NCBI GenBank assembly: GCA_016462375.1
Contig: JAEMTJ010000019.1
Coordinates: 19,806 to 26,181 of the forward strand
Direction: 5' to 3'
Origin: Rhodoluna sp.
Lineage (GTDB): Bacteria; Actinomycetota; Actinomycetes; Actinomycetales; Microbacteriaceae
DNA length: 6,376 nt
The translations under genes and the position numbers were made by a program. The notes beneath the pieces are model-generated. The model searched no databases, was not told the DNA's origin, and saw only the letters and a list, made by a program, of their open reading frames with translations. Below, one piece after another: positions 1-5,935 of the stretch (position 1 is its first letter; each line of letters begins with the position of its first letter).

Positions 1-549
1 TTTGAGTTTGAAGTTAGACATCTAACCGCAAGCGATGGCACTCTGAGTTATCCGCAAGCACGCTATGACATGGTGCGCTGTGGGATTGCGCTCTATGGGC
101 TTTCACCTTTTAGCGACAACAAAGCTAAAGAGTTTGGGCTAACTCCTGTGATGTGTGCTGAAGCAAAGGTGGTTCAGACTAAGCGAGTTCCTGCCGGTAG
201 CGGGGTTTCCTATGGTTATCTGTATCACACTGAGCGTGAGACCACTCTTGCTCTAGTTCCAATCGGCTATGCGGAAGGGCTTCCTCGCAATGCAACCGGT
301 AAAGCTAAGGTCTGCATTAATGGAAATCTCTACCCAATTCAATCTCGGATTGCTATGGATCAGTTTGTTGTTGATGTTGGCGATGCCTCGGTAAGCCCAG
401 GCGACAGAGTAGTTATCTTTGGTGACTGTGGCCCTTCTGCTGATGACCTAGCTGATGCAGCCGAGACCATTAACTACGAGATAGTTACCAGAATTGGTTC
501 TCGACTAAATCGCGTCTATCTTGGCGCTGTTGAGGCAAGTAGCAATTGA
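1..549 (+). CDS. alr: Alanine racemase, C-terminal half (5' end outside window)
   Basis: PLP-dependent enzyme that interconverts L- and D-alanine in the cytoplasm and supplies D-Ala for peptidoglycan. The frame is open from base 1, so only the last 182 residues are seen: the end of the TIM barrel and the C-terminal beta domain. Numbered from the window edge, landmarks that line up with the Geobacillus enzyme are Arg26 in VRCGIALYG (pairs with the PLP ring nitrogen), Tyr71 in GVSYGY (the second catalytic base, Tyr265), the IGYAEG motif, Met119-Asp120 in IAMDQ (substrate site), and Tyr159 in INYEIVTRI (PLP phosphate). The PLP-lysine half lies left of the window. All visible active-site residues are intact, so the gene is partial only because of the window edge. 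The stop overlaps the tsaE start by four bases (TTGA), so the two are probably cotranscribed and translationally coupled. Confidence 0.96.
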   Translation, partial: FEFEVRHLTASDGTLSYPQARYDMVRCGIALYGLSPFSDNKAKEFGLTPVMCAEAKVVQTKRVPAGSGVSYGYLYHTERETTLALVPIGYAEGLPRNATGKAKVCINGNLYPIQSRIAMDQFVVDVGDASVSPGDRVVIFGDCGPSADDLADAAETINYEIVTRIGSRLNRVYLGAVEASSN

Positions 550-1016
550 CCACAAGCACTCTGCTCTTCGATTCAATTATTGAAACAGCGGAAGAGATGA
601 TGAGTCTGGGAGAGTCCATCTCAGCAGTGCTAACTGCTGGCGATCTAGTTCTTCTCATCGGCCCATTGGGTGCCGGTAAAACTACTTTGACCAGAGGTGT
701 TGGTAAAGGGCTAGGGGCTATTGGCAATGTCTCAAGTCCAACATTTGTAATTGCCAGAACGCATAAGCGTGAAAACTCTGACACTGCTTTGGTTCACGTT
801 GATGCCTATCGGTTAGGCTCACCTAGCGAATTAGATGACTTGGATATTTCATTTAGCGAGGCCATTGTTTTAGTTGAATGGGGCAAGGGGCTTACCGATG
901 GTATTGCGGATAACTGGTTGGAGATTGCTATTGCTAGAGACAACACAGGGGAAACTGAAACTAGAACAATACAGATAACTGGTTTTGGTTCACGTTGGCA
1001 GCAGGTGAAAATTTGA
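546..1016 (+). CDS. tsaE: tRNA t6A biosynthesis ATPase TsaE
   Basis: Small P-loop ATPase (YjeE family) that binds the TsaB-TsaD complex and drives its cycling during threonylcarbamoylation of A37 in ANN-decoding tRNAs. The 156-residue product has the usual family length. Visible motifs are Walker A GPLGAGKTT at about residues 39-47, SPTF at 64-67, the conserved DAYRL at 86-90, and VEWG at 110-113, which corresponds to the Walker B-like/VEW segment of the family. The start is TTG, overlapping the alr stop in the tetranucleotide TTGA; a GAGG at 532-535, 10 bases upstream, is a weak Shine-Dalgarno. The stop in turn overlaps the preferred tsaB start by four bases in the same way. The identification is firm; the exact start is less certain, but it is the only start that leaves the N-terminal strand complete and it fits the operon spacing. 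Confidence 0.95.
   Translation: MTTSTLLFDSIIETAEEMMSLGESISAVLTAGDLVLLIGPLGAGKTTLTRGVGKGLGAIGNVSSPTFVIARTHKRENSDTALVHVDAYRLGSPSELDDLDISFSEAIVLVEWGKGLTDGIADNWLEIAIARDNTGETETRTIQITGFGSRWQQVKI
1003..1008 (+). promoter_or_regulatory. Ribosome binding site deciding the tsaB start
   Basis: AGGTGA lies four bases upstream of TTG 1013, inside the end of tsaE. No comparable purine run precedes the alternative TTG at 995. This supports the shorter tsaB and a coupled tsaE-tsaB junction. Confidence 0.55.
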
Positions 1017-1675
1017 CCAATGTGACTTCAACCAGACTGCCTGACTACTCGTTGGCTATAGATACCTCAGCTGGAACCACCGTCGCTTTGCTGAGTTTAG
1101 GTTCTGTGGTTGCTGAAGTTAACTACCTAGAGCCAATGACGCATTCAGAACGAATTGGTAGTGCAATTCAAAATGTGCTTAAACAGGGACGGGTGTCCCC
1201 GAGAGATATTTATCAGGTGGTAGTTGGTAGAGGGCCCGGACCCTTTACTGGTCTAAGGGTGGGTTTAGCAGCAGCTAAGTTCTTTGCAATTGGGGCTAAG
1301 GCGAAACTAGTTGGTGTCTGCTCTCTGGACGCCATTGCCTATAGCTATTACCTAGCTAATCCAGATCAGTCTTTGCCACTACTGGTCACAACCGATGCCA
1401 GAAGGAAAGAAGTATTCTGGGCGTTATACACAGGCATCACCGAAGGCGTCCCTTCCCGAGTCGAAGGACCAAGTGTCAACAAACCGGAATTCCTAAGTGA
1501 CCATCTAAAAGATCAGAAGCATGTGGTTTGTGAACTTCCGATCACTGCTTCTGCGCTAGGTCAGGTAGCTTACTACCAAGCACTAACCGATACAGGTACA
1601 AGTAAAGATAGTTCTCCGCTTTACCTTCGTGAACCAGATGCAGTTCCTGGTAAAGCAAAAAAGGTGAGCGGCTGA
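1013..1675 (+). CDS. tsaB: tRNA t6A biosynthesis dimerization protein TsaB
   Basis: Non-catalytic ASKHA-fold partner of TsaD; the TsaB-TsaD heterodimer is the core of the bacterial t6A machine. With the start chosen here the product is 220 residues. Seen in it are the N-terminal strand LAIDTS (14-19), the family signature GRGPGPFTGLRVG (72-84), TTDARRKEVFWALY (126-139), a match to the conserved DARRxEVY region, and the terminal PLYLREPDA (202-210). The usual ASKHA catalytic residues are not expected in TsaB. A longer start at TTG 995 would overlap tsaE by 22 bases and has no ribosome binding site. TTG 1013 has AGGTGA at 1003-1008 and reproduces the TTGA stop/start overlap seen at alr-tsaE, so it is preferred; GTG 1022 is also possible. 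The stop touches the next start (TGATG). Confidence 0.94.
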   Translation: MTNVTSTRLPDYSLAIDTSAGTTVALLSLGSVVAEVNYLEPMTHSERIGSAIQNVLKQGRVSPRDIYQVVVGRGPGPFTGLRVGLAAAKFFAIGAKAKLVGVCSLDAIAYSYYLANPDQSLPLLVTTDARRKEVFWALYTGITEGVPSRVEGPSVNKPEFLSDHLKDQKHVVCELPITASALGQVAYYQALTDTGTSKDSSPLYLREPDAVPGKAKKVSG

Positions 1676-3177
1676 TGACTTTTGTAATCAGAGAAGCAAA
1701 GCAAACTGACCTTGAAGCCATCATGGCGATTGAGGTTGAGTGCTTTGTCAATGATGCGTGGTCAAAAGAGAACATGCAGTCAGAACTTAATGCTCCTCAT
1801 ACTTATTATTTAGTTGCTGTTGTTGCTGATGCGGTGGTTGGTTATGCAGGATCTAGTCAGTTAGATGGAGCAACTCAAGCAGATATTCAGACGATTGCTG
1901 TTAAACCTAATCAACGTGGCACAGGAATCGGTAGAGCACTTATGGTTGCTCTAACTAATCAAGCTAAGCGCAGTGGCGCTAAAGAGATTTTCCTAGAGGT
2001 TAGAGCCGATAACACTGTTGCTCAGAAGCTCTACAGGGTATTTGGTTTCAAGCAGATTGGTCTTAGAAAACAGTATTACCAACCTGATGGGGTCGACGCT
2101 TTCGTCATGAAGACATCGCTCCTGCCTGCTGTTACCGCAGAGCCTTTAGTTTTAGGTATCGAAACATCCTGTGATGAAACGGGTATTGGAATTGTTCGAG
2201 GAAACACCTTGCTTGCCAACGTGATTTCATCCAGCATGGATCTGCATGCACGCTTTGGTGGTGTGGTTCCAGAGGTTGCCGCCCGAGCTCATCTGGAAGC
2301 ACTAGGCCCAGTCTTAGAGCAAGCATTAGCGCAAGCGAAAGTAACGCTAGAGGAACTTGATGCGATAGCGGTAACCAACGGACCTGGTTTAGCGGGGGCA
2401 CTCATGGTTGGCGTTGGCGCTGCTAAAGCACTAGCTGTCGCAACTGGAAAACCTATCTACGCTGTGAATCACCTGGTCGGTCACGTAGCAGCAGACATCC
2501 TGGATCAGGGCAAGCTCACCGTTCCAACCATTGCTCTCTTGGTTAGCGGTGGCCACACCTCGTTGCTCTTGGTCAGAGATTTACTTAACGATGTTCAACT
2601 ACTTGGTGAAACCATCGATGATGCTGCCGGCGAGGCATTCGATAAGGTGGCTAGAGTTTTAGGGCTTTCATATCCAGGTGGGCCTGAAATTGATAAGGCA
2701 GCACTTGGCGGTAATCCAGCTGCAATTAGGTTCCCTAGAGGATTGACCTTGCCCAAGGACATGGACCAGCATCGCTATGATTTTAGTTTCTCAGGACTAA
2801 AGACTGCTGTTGCCAGACATGTTGAACTTGCAGAATCAAAGAGTGAAAAGTTTGTTGTTGCGGATGTCGCGGCAAGTTTTAGAGAAGCAGTGGTTGATGT
2901 TTTGGTCACTAAGGCAATCGCTGCTTGTCTGGATCACAGCATTCCGAGACTTTTACTCGGCGGCGGTGTAATTGCTAACTCTAGGTTGAGAGAGGTGGCT
3001 ATTGCTAAGTGTGCTGCCAGCGGCATTGAACTTAGGATTCCGCCGCTTAGCCTCTGCACCGATAACGGCGCAATGATCGCAATCCTAGGTTCACAACTTG
3101 TCCAAGCTGGCTACGCACCTAGCACCCTTGATTTTTCGGCAGATTCGACTCTGTCGGTTACCGCAATCCAGTCCTAG
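1675..3177 (+). CDS. rimI-tsaD: RimI-TsaD fusion: protein N-acetyltransferase + tRNA threonylcarbamoyltransferase
   Basis: One 500-residue frame holds two complete enzymes. Residues 1 to about 147 are a GNAT acetyltransferase of the RimI type (N-terminal acetylation of ribosomal protein S18 and other proteins). It has the acetyl-CoA loop QRGTGIG (80-86), the LEVRADNTVAQKLY segment with Glu108 and Tyr120 spaced like the catalytic pair of E. coli RimI, and the terminal DAFVMK (141-146). A linker of only about 10 residues leads to TsaD (about 158-500), which joins threonylcarbamoyl-AMP to A37 of tRNA. Its landmarks are GIETSCDETG (161-170), the metal-binding HxxxH at His266/His270, SGGHTS (291-296), the GETIDDAAGEAFDK run (311-324), FSFSGLKTA (370-378), GGGVIAN (429-435) and Asp463 in CTDNGAM. 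Every key residue of both halves is present. AAGGTGAG at 1661-1668 is a good ribosome binding site for ATG 1675. An internal ATG at 2107 (residue 145), with only a weak GGGG upstream, could in principle give free TsaD. Partners TsaB and TsaE lie directly upstream. Confidence 0.95.
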   Translation: MTFVIREAKQTDLEAIMAIEVECFVNDAWSKENMQSELNAPHTYYLVAVVADAVVGYAGSSQLDGATQADIQTIAVKPNQRGTGIGRALMVALTNQAKRSGAKEIFLEVRADNTVAQKLYRVFGFKQIGLRKQYYQPDGVDAFVMKTSLLPAVTAEPLVLGIETSCDETGIGIVRGNTLLANVISSSMDLHARFGGVVPEVAARAHLEALGPVLEQALAQAKVTLEELDAIAVTNGPGLAGALMVGVGAAKALAVATGKPIYAVNHLVGHVAADILDQGKLTVPTIALLVSGGHTSLLLVRDLLNDVQLLGETIDDAAGEAFDKVARVLGLSYPGGPEIDKAALGGNPAAIRFPRGLTLPKDMDQHRYDFSFSGLKTAVARHVELAESKSEKFVVADVAASFREAVVDVLVTKAIAACLDHSIPRLLLGGGVIANSRLREVAIAKCAASGIELRIPPLSLCTDNGAMIAILGSQLVQAGYAPSTLDFSADSTLSVTAIQS

Positions 3178-3277
3178 ATTCCTAGGCTTTCTTCACTCCA
3201 AATACAGCCAGCTTTCAGGTTGAGTTGCTGAAGTTATCACGTGCCAGAAGTTCGGAAACGAACGGATCCTTGTTTAC
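3178..3277. other. Convergent intergenic spacer with small potential hairpins
   Basis: About 100 bases between the tsaD stop and the terminator carry no plausible gene. Three small inverted repeats are visible: CCTAG/CTAGG around the tsaD stop (3173-3186), CTTTCAG/CTGAAG with one bulge just after it, and a 5-bp GTTCG/CGAAC stem with a GAAA (GNRA) loop at 3250-3263. They may simply structure the 3' end of the operon mRNA. No promoter was recognised here. Confidence 0.4.
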
Positions 3278-3318
3278 AGTAAAAACCCTCACCAAGCTGA
3301 CAGGCGAGGGTTTTTACT
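3278..3318. terminator. Bidirectional intrinsic terminator between tsaD and the methyltransferase
   Basis: A perfect 13-bp inverted repeat, arms 3278-3290 (AGTAAAAACCCTC) and 3306-3318, encloses a 15-base loop. The five A/T pairs at the stem base give a U-tract for transcripts coming from either side, as expected between convergent genes: it ends the alr-tsaE-tsaB-rimI/tsaD operon on the plus strand and the methyltransferase on the minus strand. The methyltransferase TAA stop (3314-3316) lies inside the stem. Confidence 0.9.
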
Positions 3319-4516
3319 TTAAGCTTTCAACTACCAGCACTCTATGTGCAGCGCCAACACGGGTCACAATAAGTGTTGCTGCATTAGGCCCTTTTGGATC
3401 TAATTCTTTTCTAAGTTGTTCAGGGGTGATATCGGCTCCACGTTTTTTGATTTCTAAAGTTCCTATGCTCCTTGTCCGAAGATAAGCCTTTAGCTTCTTT
3501 CGGTCAAATACGAGATTGTCTAGAACTTTGTATGACTTGAGCCAAGGGGAGGAGATTTCTGTTTCCCCTGTGAGGTAGGCAATCTCAGGAGCGAAGATAT
3601 GCAGGTCATTTGCTAAAGCTAAATCTCCGATTAGATGGGACCTGATTACTGCGTTATCTGGTTCATAAACGTAATCACCTATCTCGCCCAGCGGGGCATC
3701 TGTTCTATTTCTAGCAGCACTGGTTATTTCATATGAACCAGTTGGTGTTAGAAGAAGTGCCGCCCTAGAAACCTCGGGACGTTTTACTGAGTTGAAGTAA
3801 AGGCCTGCTTCAACTAGATCCCCGTTATCGGAAATCCAAACTGCTTCAGCGTCTTGAGGAATATCTTTATGGTCTATCCCTGGTCCAAGTTTTGCAATCG
3901 TTGGTTTGGACTTTGCAGTTTCTAAAACAAAATCAAAAGATGGAGTGAGGTCTTGGATATCATATTTACGTTTCGTTGATTCCCTGACTGGACCATCGAG
4001 TTCTCGCCTGGCTGGATCTATGAAGAAACCTTGATAGCCACTTAGATTAATTGTGGTCACATCAGCTTGTTCAACTTTTACCTTTGGAAAGTTAGCAAGG
4101 TTATAGGTTGCCATTGCCGCTGTTACTTCATCAAGCTCGACGGCAGAAACCTCAATATCGAGCGATGCCATGGCTAACGATTCTGCTCCAATGCCGCAGC
4201 CAAGATCAGCAACATTGGTTACCCCTGCTAGTCGGAATCTCCCTGCGTGAATAGCGGCAACCTTGAGCCTTGATGCTTGTTCCAAGCCTGCTTCAGTAAA
4301 GAACATCTGGTTGGCAAATTCCCCAAACTTCGCATGTGCTCTTCTGCGAAGCTTGGCTTGGCTTAGGACATTGGCAACAAGTTCAGAGGAGTGTCCCGCT
4401 TTTCTCAGTTTGCTGACCAAGGCTAGAACATCGGTCTTGGACTCCAAATCTCCAACTTGAGCCAAGAGAGTCTGCCCCTCAGGGCTAATTAGGCTTAGAA
4501 AACTGGCACGGTCCAT
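3314..4516 (-). CDS. Class I SAM-dependent methyltransferase with THUMP-like C-terminal domain
   Basis: A 400-residue cytoplasmic protein of a widespread but poorly characterised family. Residues 1 to about 95 are a helical N-terminal region containing a basic stretch (KLRRRAHAKF, 55-64). The Rossmann methyltransferase core follows: SAM-binding motif I ADLGCGIGAES (103-113), acidic Glu127 in AVELDE at the end of strand 2, Asp152 in QADVTT, and motif IV FIDPARR (165-171), which resembles the DPPR/DPAR type of nucleic-acid and rRNA methyltransferases. The last 75 residues or so look like the THUMP-like domain seen at the end of this family (RxxGxLEIKKRG at 349-360, GPNAATLIVTRVG at 376-388). 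An RNA substrate is an inference from this architecture; the target is unknown. The gene is convergent with the t6A operon and divergent from groES. No Shine-Dalgarno precedes the ATG, and a -10-like hexamer sits where a leaderless transcript would need it. Confidence 0.88.
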   Translation of the reverse strand: MDRASFLSLISPEGQTLLAQVGDLESKTDVLALVSKLRKAGHSSELVANVLSQAKLRRRAHAKFGEFANQMFFTEAGLEQASRLKVAAIHAGRFRLAGVTNVADLGCGIGAESLAMASLDIEVSAVELDEVTAAMATYNLANFPKVKVEQADVTTINLSGYQGFFIDPARRELDGPVRESTKRKYDIQDLTPSFDFVLETAKSKPTIAKLGPGIDHKDIPQDAEAVWISDNGDLVEAGLYFNSVKRPEVSRAALLLTPTGSYEITSAARNRTDAPLGEIGDYVYEPDNAVIRSHLIGDLALANDLHIFAPEIAYLTGETEISSPWLKSYKVLDNLVFDRKKLKAYLRTRSIGTLEIKKRGADITPEQLRKELDPKGPNAATLIVTRVGAAHRVLVVESLK

Positions 4517-4522
4517 AAGTCA

Positions 4523-4528
4523 ACGCTA
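4523..4528 (-). promoter_or_regulatory. Possible leaderless -10 element for the methyltransferase
   Basis: Read on the minus strand, TAGCGT fits the TANNNT core of an actinobacterial -10 box and ends exactly six bases before the ATG, which would place +1 on the A of the start codon. The lack of a ribosome binding site agrees with a leaderless message. No good -35 is visible; the -35 zone (about 4546-4551) lies inside the CIRCE operator. This is an inference from spacing. Confidence 0.45.
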
Positions 4529-4539
4529 ACAGCCAGCAA

Positions 4540-4566
4540 TTAGCACTCTGGTTGCGTGAGTGCTAA
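4540..4566. promoter_or_regulatory. CIRCE operator (HrcA binding site)
   Basis: Half-site TTAGCACTC (4540-4548), a nine-base spacer, and half-site GAGTGCTAA (4558-4566) match the CIRCE consensus TTAGCACTC-N9-GAGTGCTAA with no mismatch. HrcA, the heat-shock repressor of groE and dnaK operons in many bacteria, binds this element and releases it when GroE becomes limiting. Here it overlaps the predicted -35 box of groES and begins 24 bases upstream of the divergent methyltransferase start, so it could act on both genes. hrcA itself is not in the window. Confidence 0.96.
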
Positions 4567-4580
4567 TCAACAGATAAACT
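4552..4580 (+). promoter_or_regulatory. groES promoter (-35 TTGCGT, -10 TAAACT)
   Basis: TTGCGT at 4552-4557 and TAAACT at 4575-4580 are separated by 17 bases and fit a housekeeping-sigma promoter. The -35 box begins in the CIRCE spacer, so bound HrcA would block polymerase. Transcription would start near 4587 and leave a leader of roughly 57 bases before the GTG. The assignment rests on spacing and the CIRCE overlap. Confidence 0.6.
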
Positions 4581-4643
4581 GAAGTCTGCGCTTGAGCCTA
4601 TTTCAGCGCTTATTCCCGTTCTAAATAACAGAAGAGGTCAAAC

Positions 4644-4940
4644 GTGTCGGTTTCAATTAAGCCGCTTGAAGATCGCATTGTTGTTCTGCCAGTTGAGGCA
4701 GAGCAGGTCACAGCATCAGGTCTGGTAATCCCAGATACCGCTAAAGAGAAGCCTCAGGAGGCTGAAGTTATCGCCGTGGGTCCAGGTCGTATCGATGACA
4801 ACGGTAACCGCGTGCCACTAGATATCAAGGTCGGTGACCGAGTTATCTTCTCGAAGTATGGCGGCACTGAGCTTAAATACAACGCTAAAGAGTACCTGGT
4901 GCTTTCAGCCAGAGATGTGCTAGCGGTTGTAGAGCGCTAA
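4644..4940 (+). CDS. groES: Co-chaperonin GroES
   Basis: The 10-kDa co-chaperonin: a heptameric ring that caps GroEL and closes the folding chamber. The 98-residue product has full family length. It shows the N-terminal IKPLEDRIVV (5-14), the mobile loop around 17-34 with the hydrophobic tripeptide Leu27-Val28-Ile29 that docks on GroEL, the VIAVGPG turn (42-48), VKVGDRV-like IKVGDRVIFSKYGGTE (61-76) and the terminal YLVLSARDVLAVVE. The start is GTG with GAGG at 4634-4637, six bases upstream. It is controlled by the CIRCE element and promoter upstream, so heat-inducible expression through HrcA is expected. It is closed by its own terminator and is not followed by groEL, so its chaperonin partner must be encoded elsewhere. 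Confidence 0.98.
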   Translation: MSVSIKPLEDRIVVLPVEAEQVTASGLVIPDTAKEKPQEAEVIAVGPGRIDDNGNRVPLDIKVGDRVIFSKYGGTELKYNAKEYLVLSARDVLAVVER

Positions 4941-4954
4941 AGATATTTGCTATC

Positions 4955-4980
4955 AGCCCCGAGCTAGCTCGGGGCTTTTG
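4955..4980 (+). terminator. Intrinsic terminator of groES
   Basis: Fifteen bases after the groES stop, AGCCCCGAG (4955-4963) pairs with CTCGGGGCT (4968-4976) across a CTAG loop: a GC-rich 9-bp stem running into TTTT. It makes groES a single-gene transcript and separates it from the transporter operon. Confidence 0.92.
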
Positions 4981-5003
4981 CATTTAAGGTGCAGACTAAA
5001 GAA

Positions 5004-5009
5004 TAGGAT
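5004..5009 (+). promoter_or_regulatory. Candidate -10 box for the amino acid transporter operon
   Basis: TAGGAT fits TANNNT and lies about 30 bases upstream of the permease start. TTGCAT at 4978-4983 could be the -35 box, but the 20-base spacing is long and it overlaps the terminator tail. A promoter is expected in this 98-base gap; this exact site is tentative. Confidence 0.3.
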
Positions 5010-5027
5010 TTTAGGAACCACAACTTT

Positions 5028-5032
5028 GAGGT
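5028..5032 (+). promoter_or_regulatory. Ribosome binding site supporting the TTG start of the permease
   Basis: GAGGT lies six bases upstream of TTG 5039. No ATG or GTG with comparable spacing precedes the first membrane segment, so this site decides the start. Confidence 0.6.
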
Positions 5033-5038
5033 AGAAAT

Positions 5039-5935
5039 TTGGCCGAGCAAACGGATCTAAGCGACGATGTAGTTGCTGTCCCACTTCGTCACCCTTGGCG
5101 ATGGATCTCAGGCGGAATGGCGACCCTGCTGCTATTGAGTTTTATCTGGGCTGTCTATAGCGCAAAATCTATTCAGCACGAGCTCGTGACGAAGTTCCTT
5201 TTTGATCCAAGAATCCTTATCGGTATGGCGGTCACAGTTGTGGTCACTGTTATTTGTATGTTTATTGCTACCATCTTGGCTACTTTGCTTGCCGTTATGA
5301 AGCTCAGCGATAACCCGCTCCAGCGTTTGTTAGCAACCGGGTTCATTGAATTTTTCCGCGGAACACCTCTGCTATTGCAAATTGTGTTTTGGGGATATTT
5401 GGGAATAATCTTCCCACAACTAATTCTTGGTGTTCCATATACAGAAATTGTTTTTCTTAGCGGCAAGACCAGCGATCTGATTCCAGCCATCGTTGCCGGT
5501 ATTATCGCGTTGTCTCTAAACGAAGCTGCATATTCAGCAGAAATTGTTAGAGCAGGAATACTTGCAGTTGATAGTGGTCAGGTCGAAGCTGCTAAATCGT
5601 TAGGCATGTCTTCCCCATACACAATGCGCAGAATTGTTTTACCGCAGGCTATGCGAGTGATTATTCCACCGATGGGTAATGAATTTATTTCAATGCTAAA
5701 GAACACCTCATTGCTTCAGGTAATTGCCGTAGCTGAACTATATACAGCTGCAAGCACAATCTCAGCCGCTAACCTTGCTCAGATTGAATTACTTGTAGTC
5801 AGTGGATTCTGGTACCTAATCATGACAACGGTCTTAGGCATCCCACAGCGAGCACTTGAACGCAAATATGGCAAAGGCTTCGCTAACGTTGGTGGCAGGT
5901 CTGCTCCTAGAGCATTCAAGGTGGGTAGACGCTAA
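5039..5935 (+). CDS. Polar amino acid ABC transporter permease (HisM/GlnP type)
   Basis: Membrane subunit of an ABC importer for polar amino acids (glutamate, glutamine, histidine, arginine or similar; the substrate cannot be read from the permease). The product has 298 residues. After a cytoplasmic tail of about 20 residues comes a hydrophobic segment at 22-40, an extra N-terminal helix relative to minimal members. The conserved BPD/HisM core follows, with membrane stretches near 57-88, 98-127, 147-165 and 245-267. Signatures are FIEFFRGTPLLLQI (102-115) and the EAA loop beginning EAAYSAEIVRAG (162-173), with the coupling-helix part GQVEAAKSLGM (180-190) that docks on the ATPase. The C-terminal 30 residues are basic and probably cytoplasmic. 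It starts at TTG behind GAGGT. Its stop overlaps the ATPase start by one base (TAATG), so the two subunits are coupled. Confidence 0.93.
   Translation: MAEQTDLSDDVVAVPLRHPWRWISGGMATLLLLSFIWAVYSAKSIQHELVTKFLFDPRILIGMAVTVVVTVICMFIATILATLLAVMKLSDNPLQRLLATGFIEFFRGTPLLLQIVFWGYLGIIFPQLILGVPYTEIVFLSGKTSDLIPAIVAGIIALSLNEAAYSAEIVRAGILAVDSGQVEAAKSLGMSSPYTMRRIVLPQAMRVIIPPMGNEFISMLKNTSLLQVIAVAELYTAASTISAANLAQIELLVVSGFWYLIMTTVLGIPQRALERKYGKGFANVGGRSAPRAFKVGRR

Noticed and set aside
485..784. A 99-codon minus-strand open frame over alr/tsaE
   Set aside because: It covers the TsaE Walker A region in antisense and has no motif or credible start signal.
995..1012. Longer tsaB beginning at TTG 995
   Set aside because: It lacks a ribosome binding site, would overlap tsaE by 22 bases and adds six residues ahead of the conserved N-terminal strand. 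TTG 1013 is better supported.
1196..1209. GGGAC/GTCCC hairpin with a GGGT loop
   Set aside because: It lies inside tsaB with no U-tract, so it is most likely a chance product of coding sequence rather than an attenuator.
1675..2106. rimI as a separate gene from tsaD
   Set aside because: There is no stop between the two domains. The only internal start near the boundary (ATG 2107) has a weak upstream signal, so a fusion is the simplest reading.
2132..2401. An 89-codon minus-strand open frame inside tsaD
   Set aside because: It is wholly antisense to the conserved start of the TsaD domain and looks like low-complexity Leu/Pro translation. It is a shadow frame.
3225..3485. An 86-codon plus-strand open frame after tsaD
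   Set aside because: It runs through the terminator hairpin and then antisense to the end of the methyltransferase. It has no ribosome binding site and no recognisable motif.
5173..5490. A 105-codon minus-strand open frame inside the permease
   Set aside because: It is antisense to conserved membrane segments of the permease and shows no domain.
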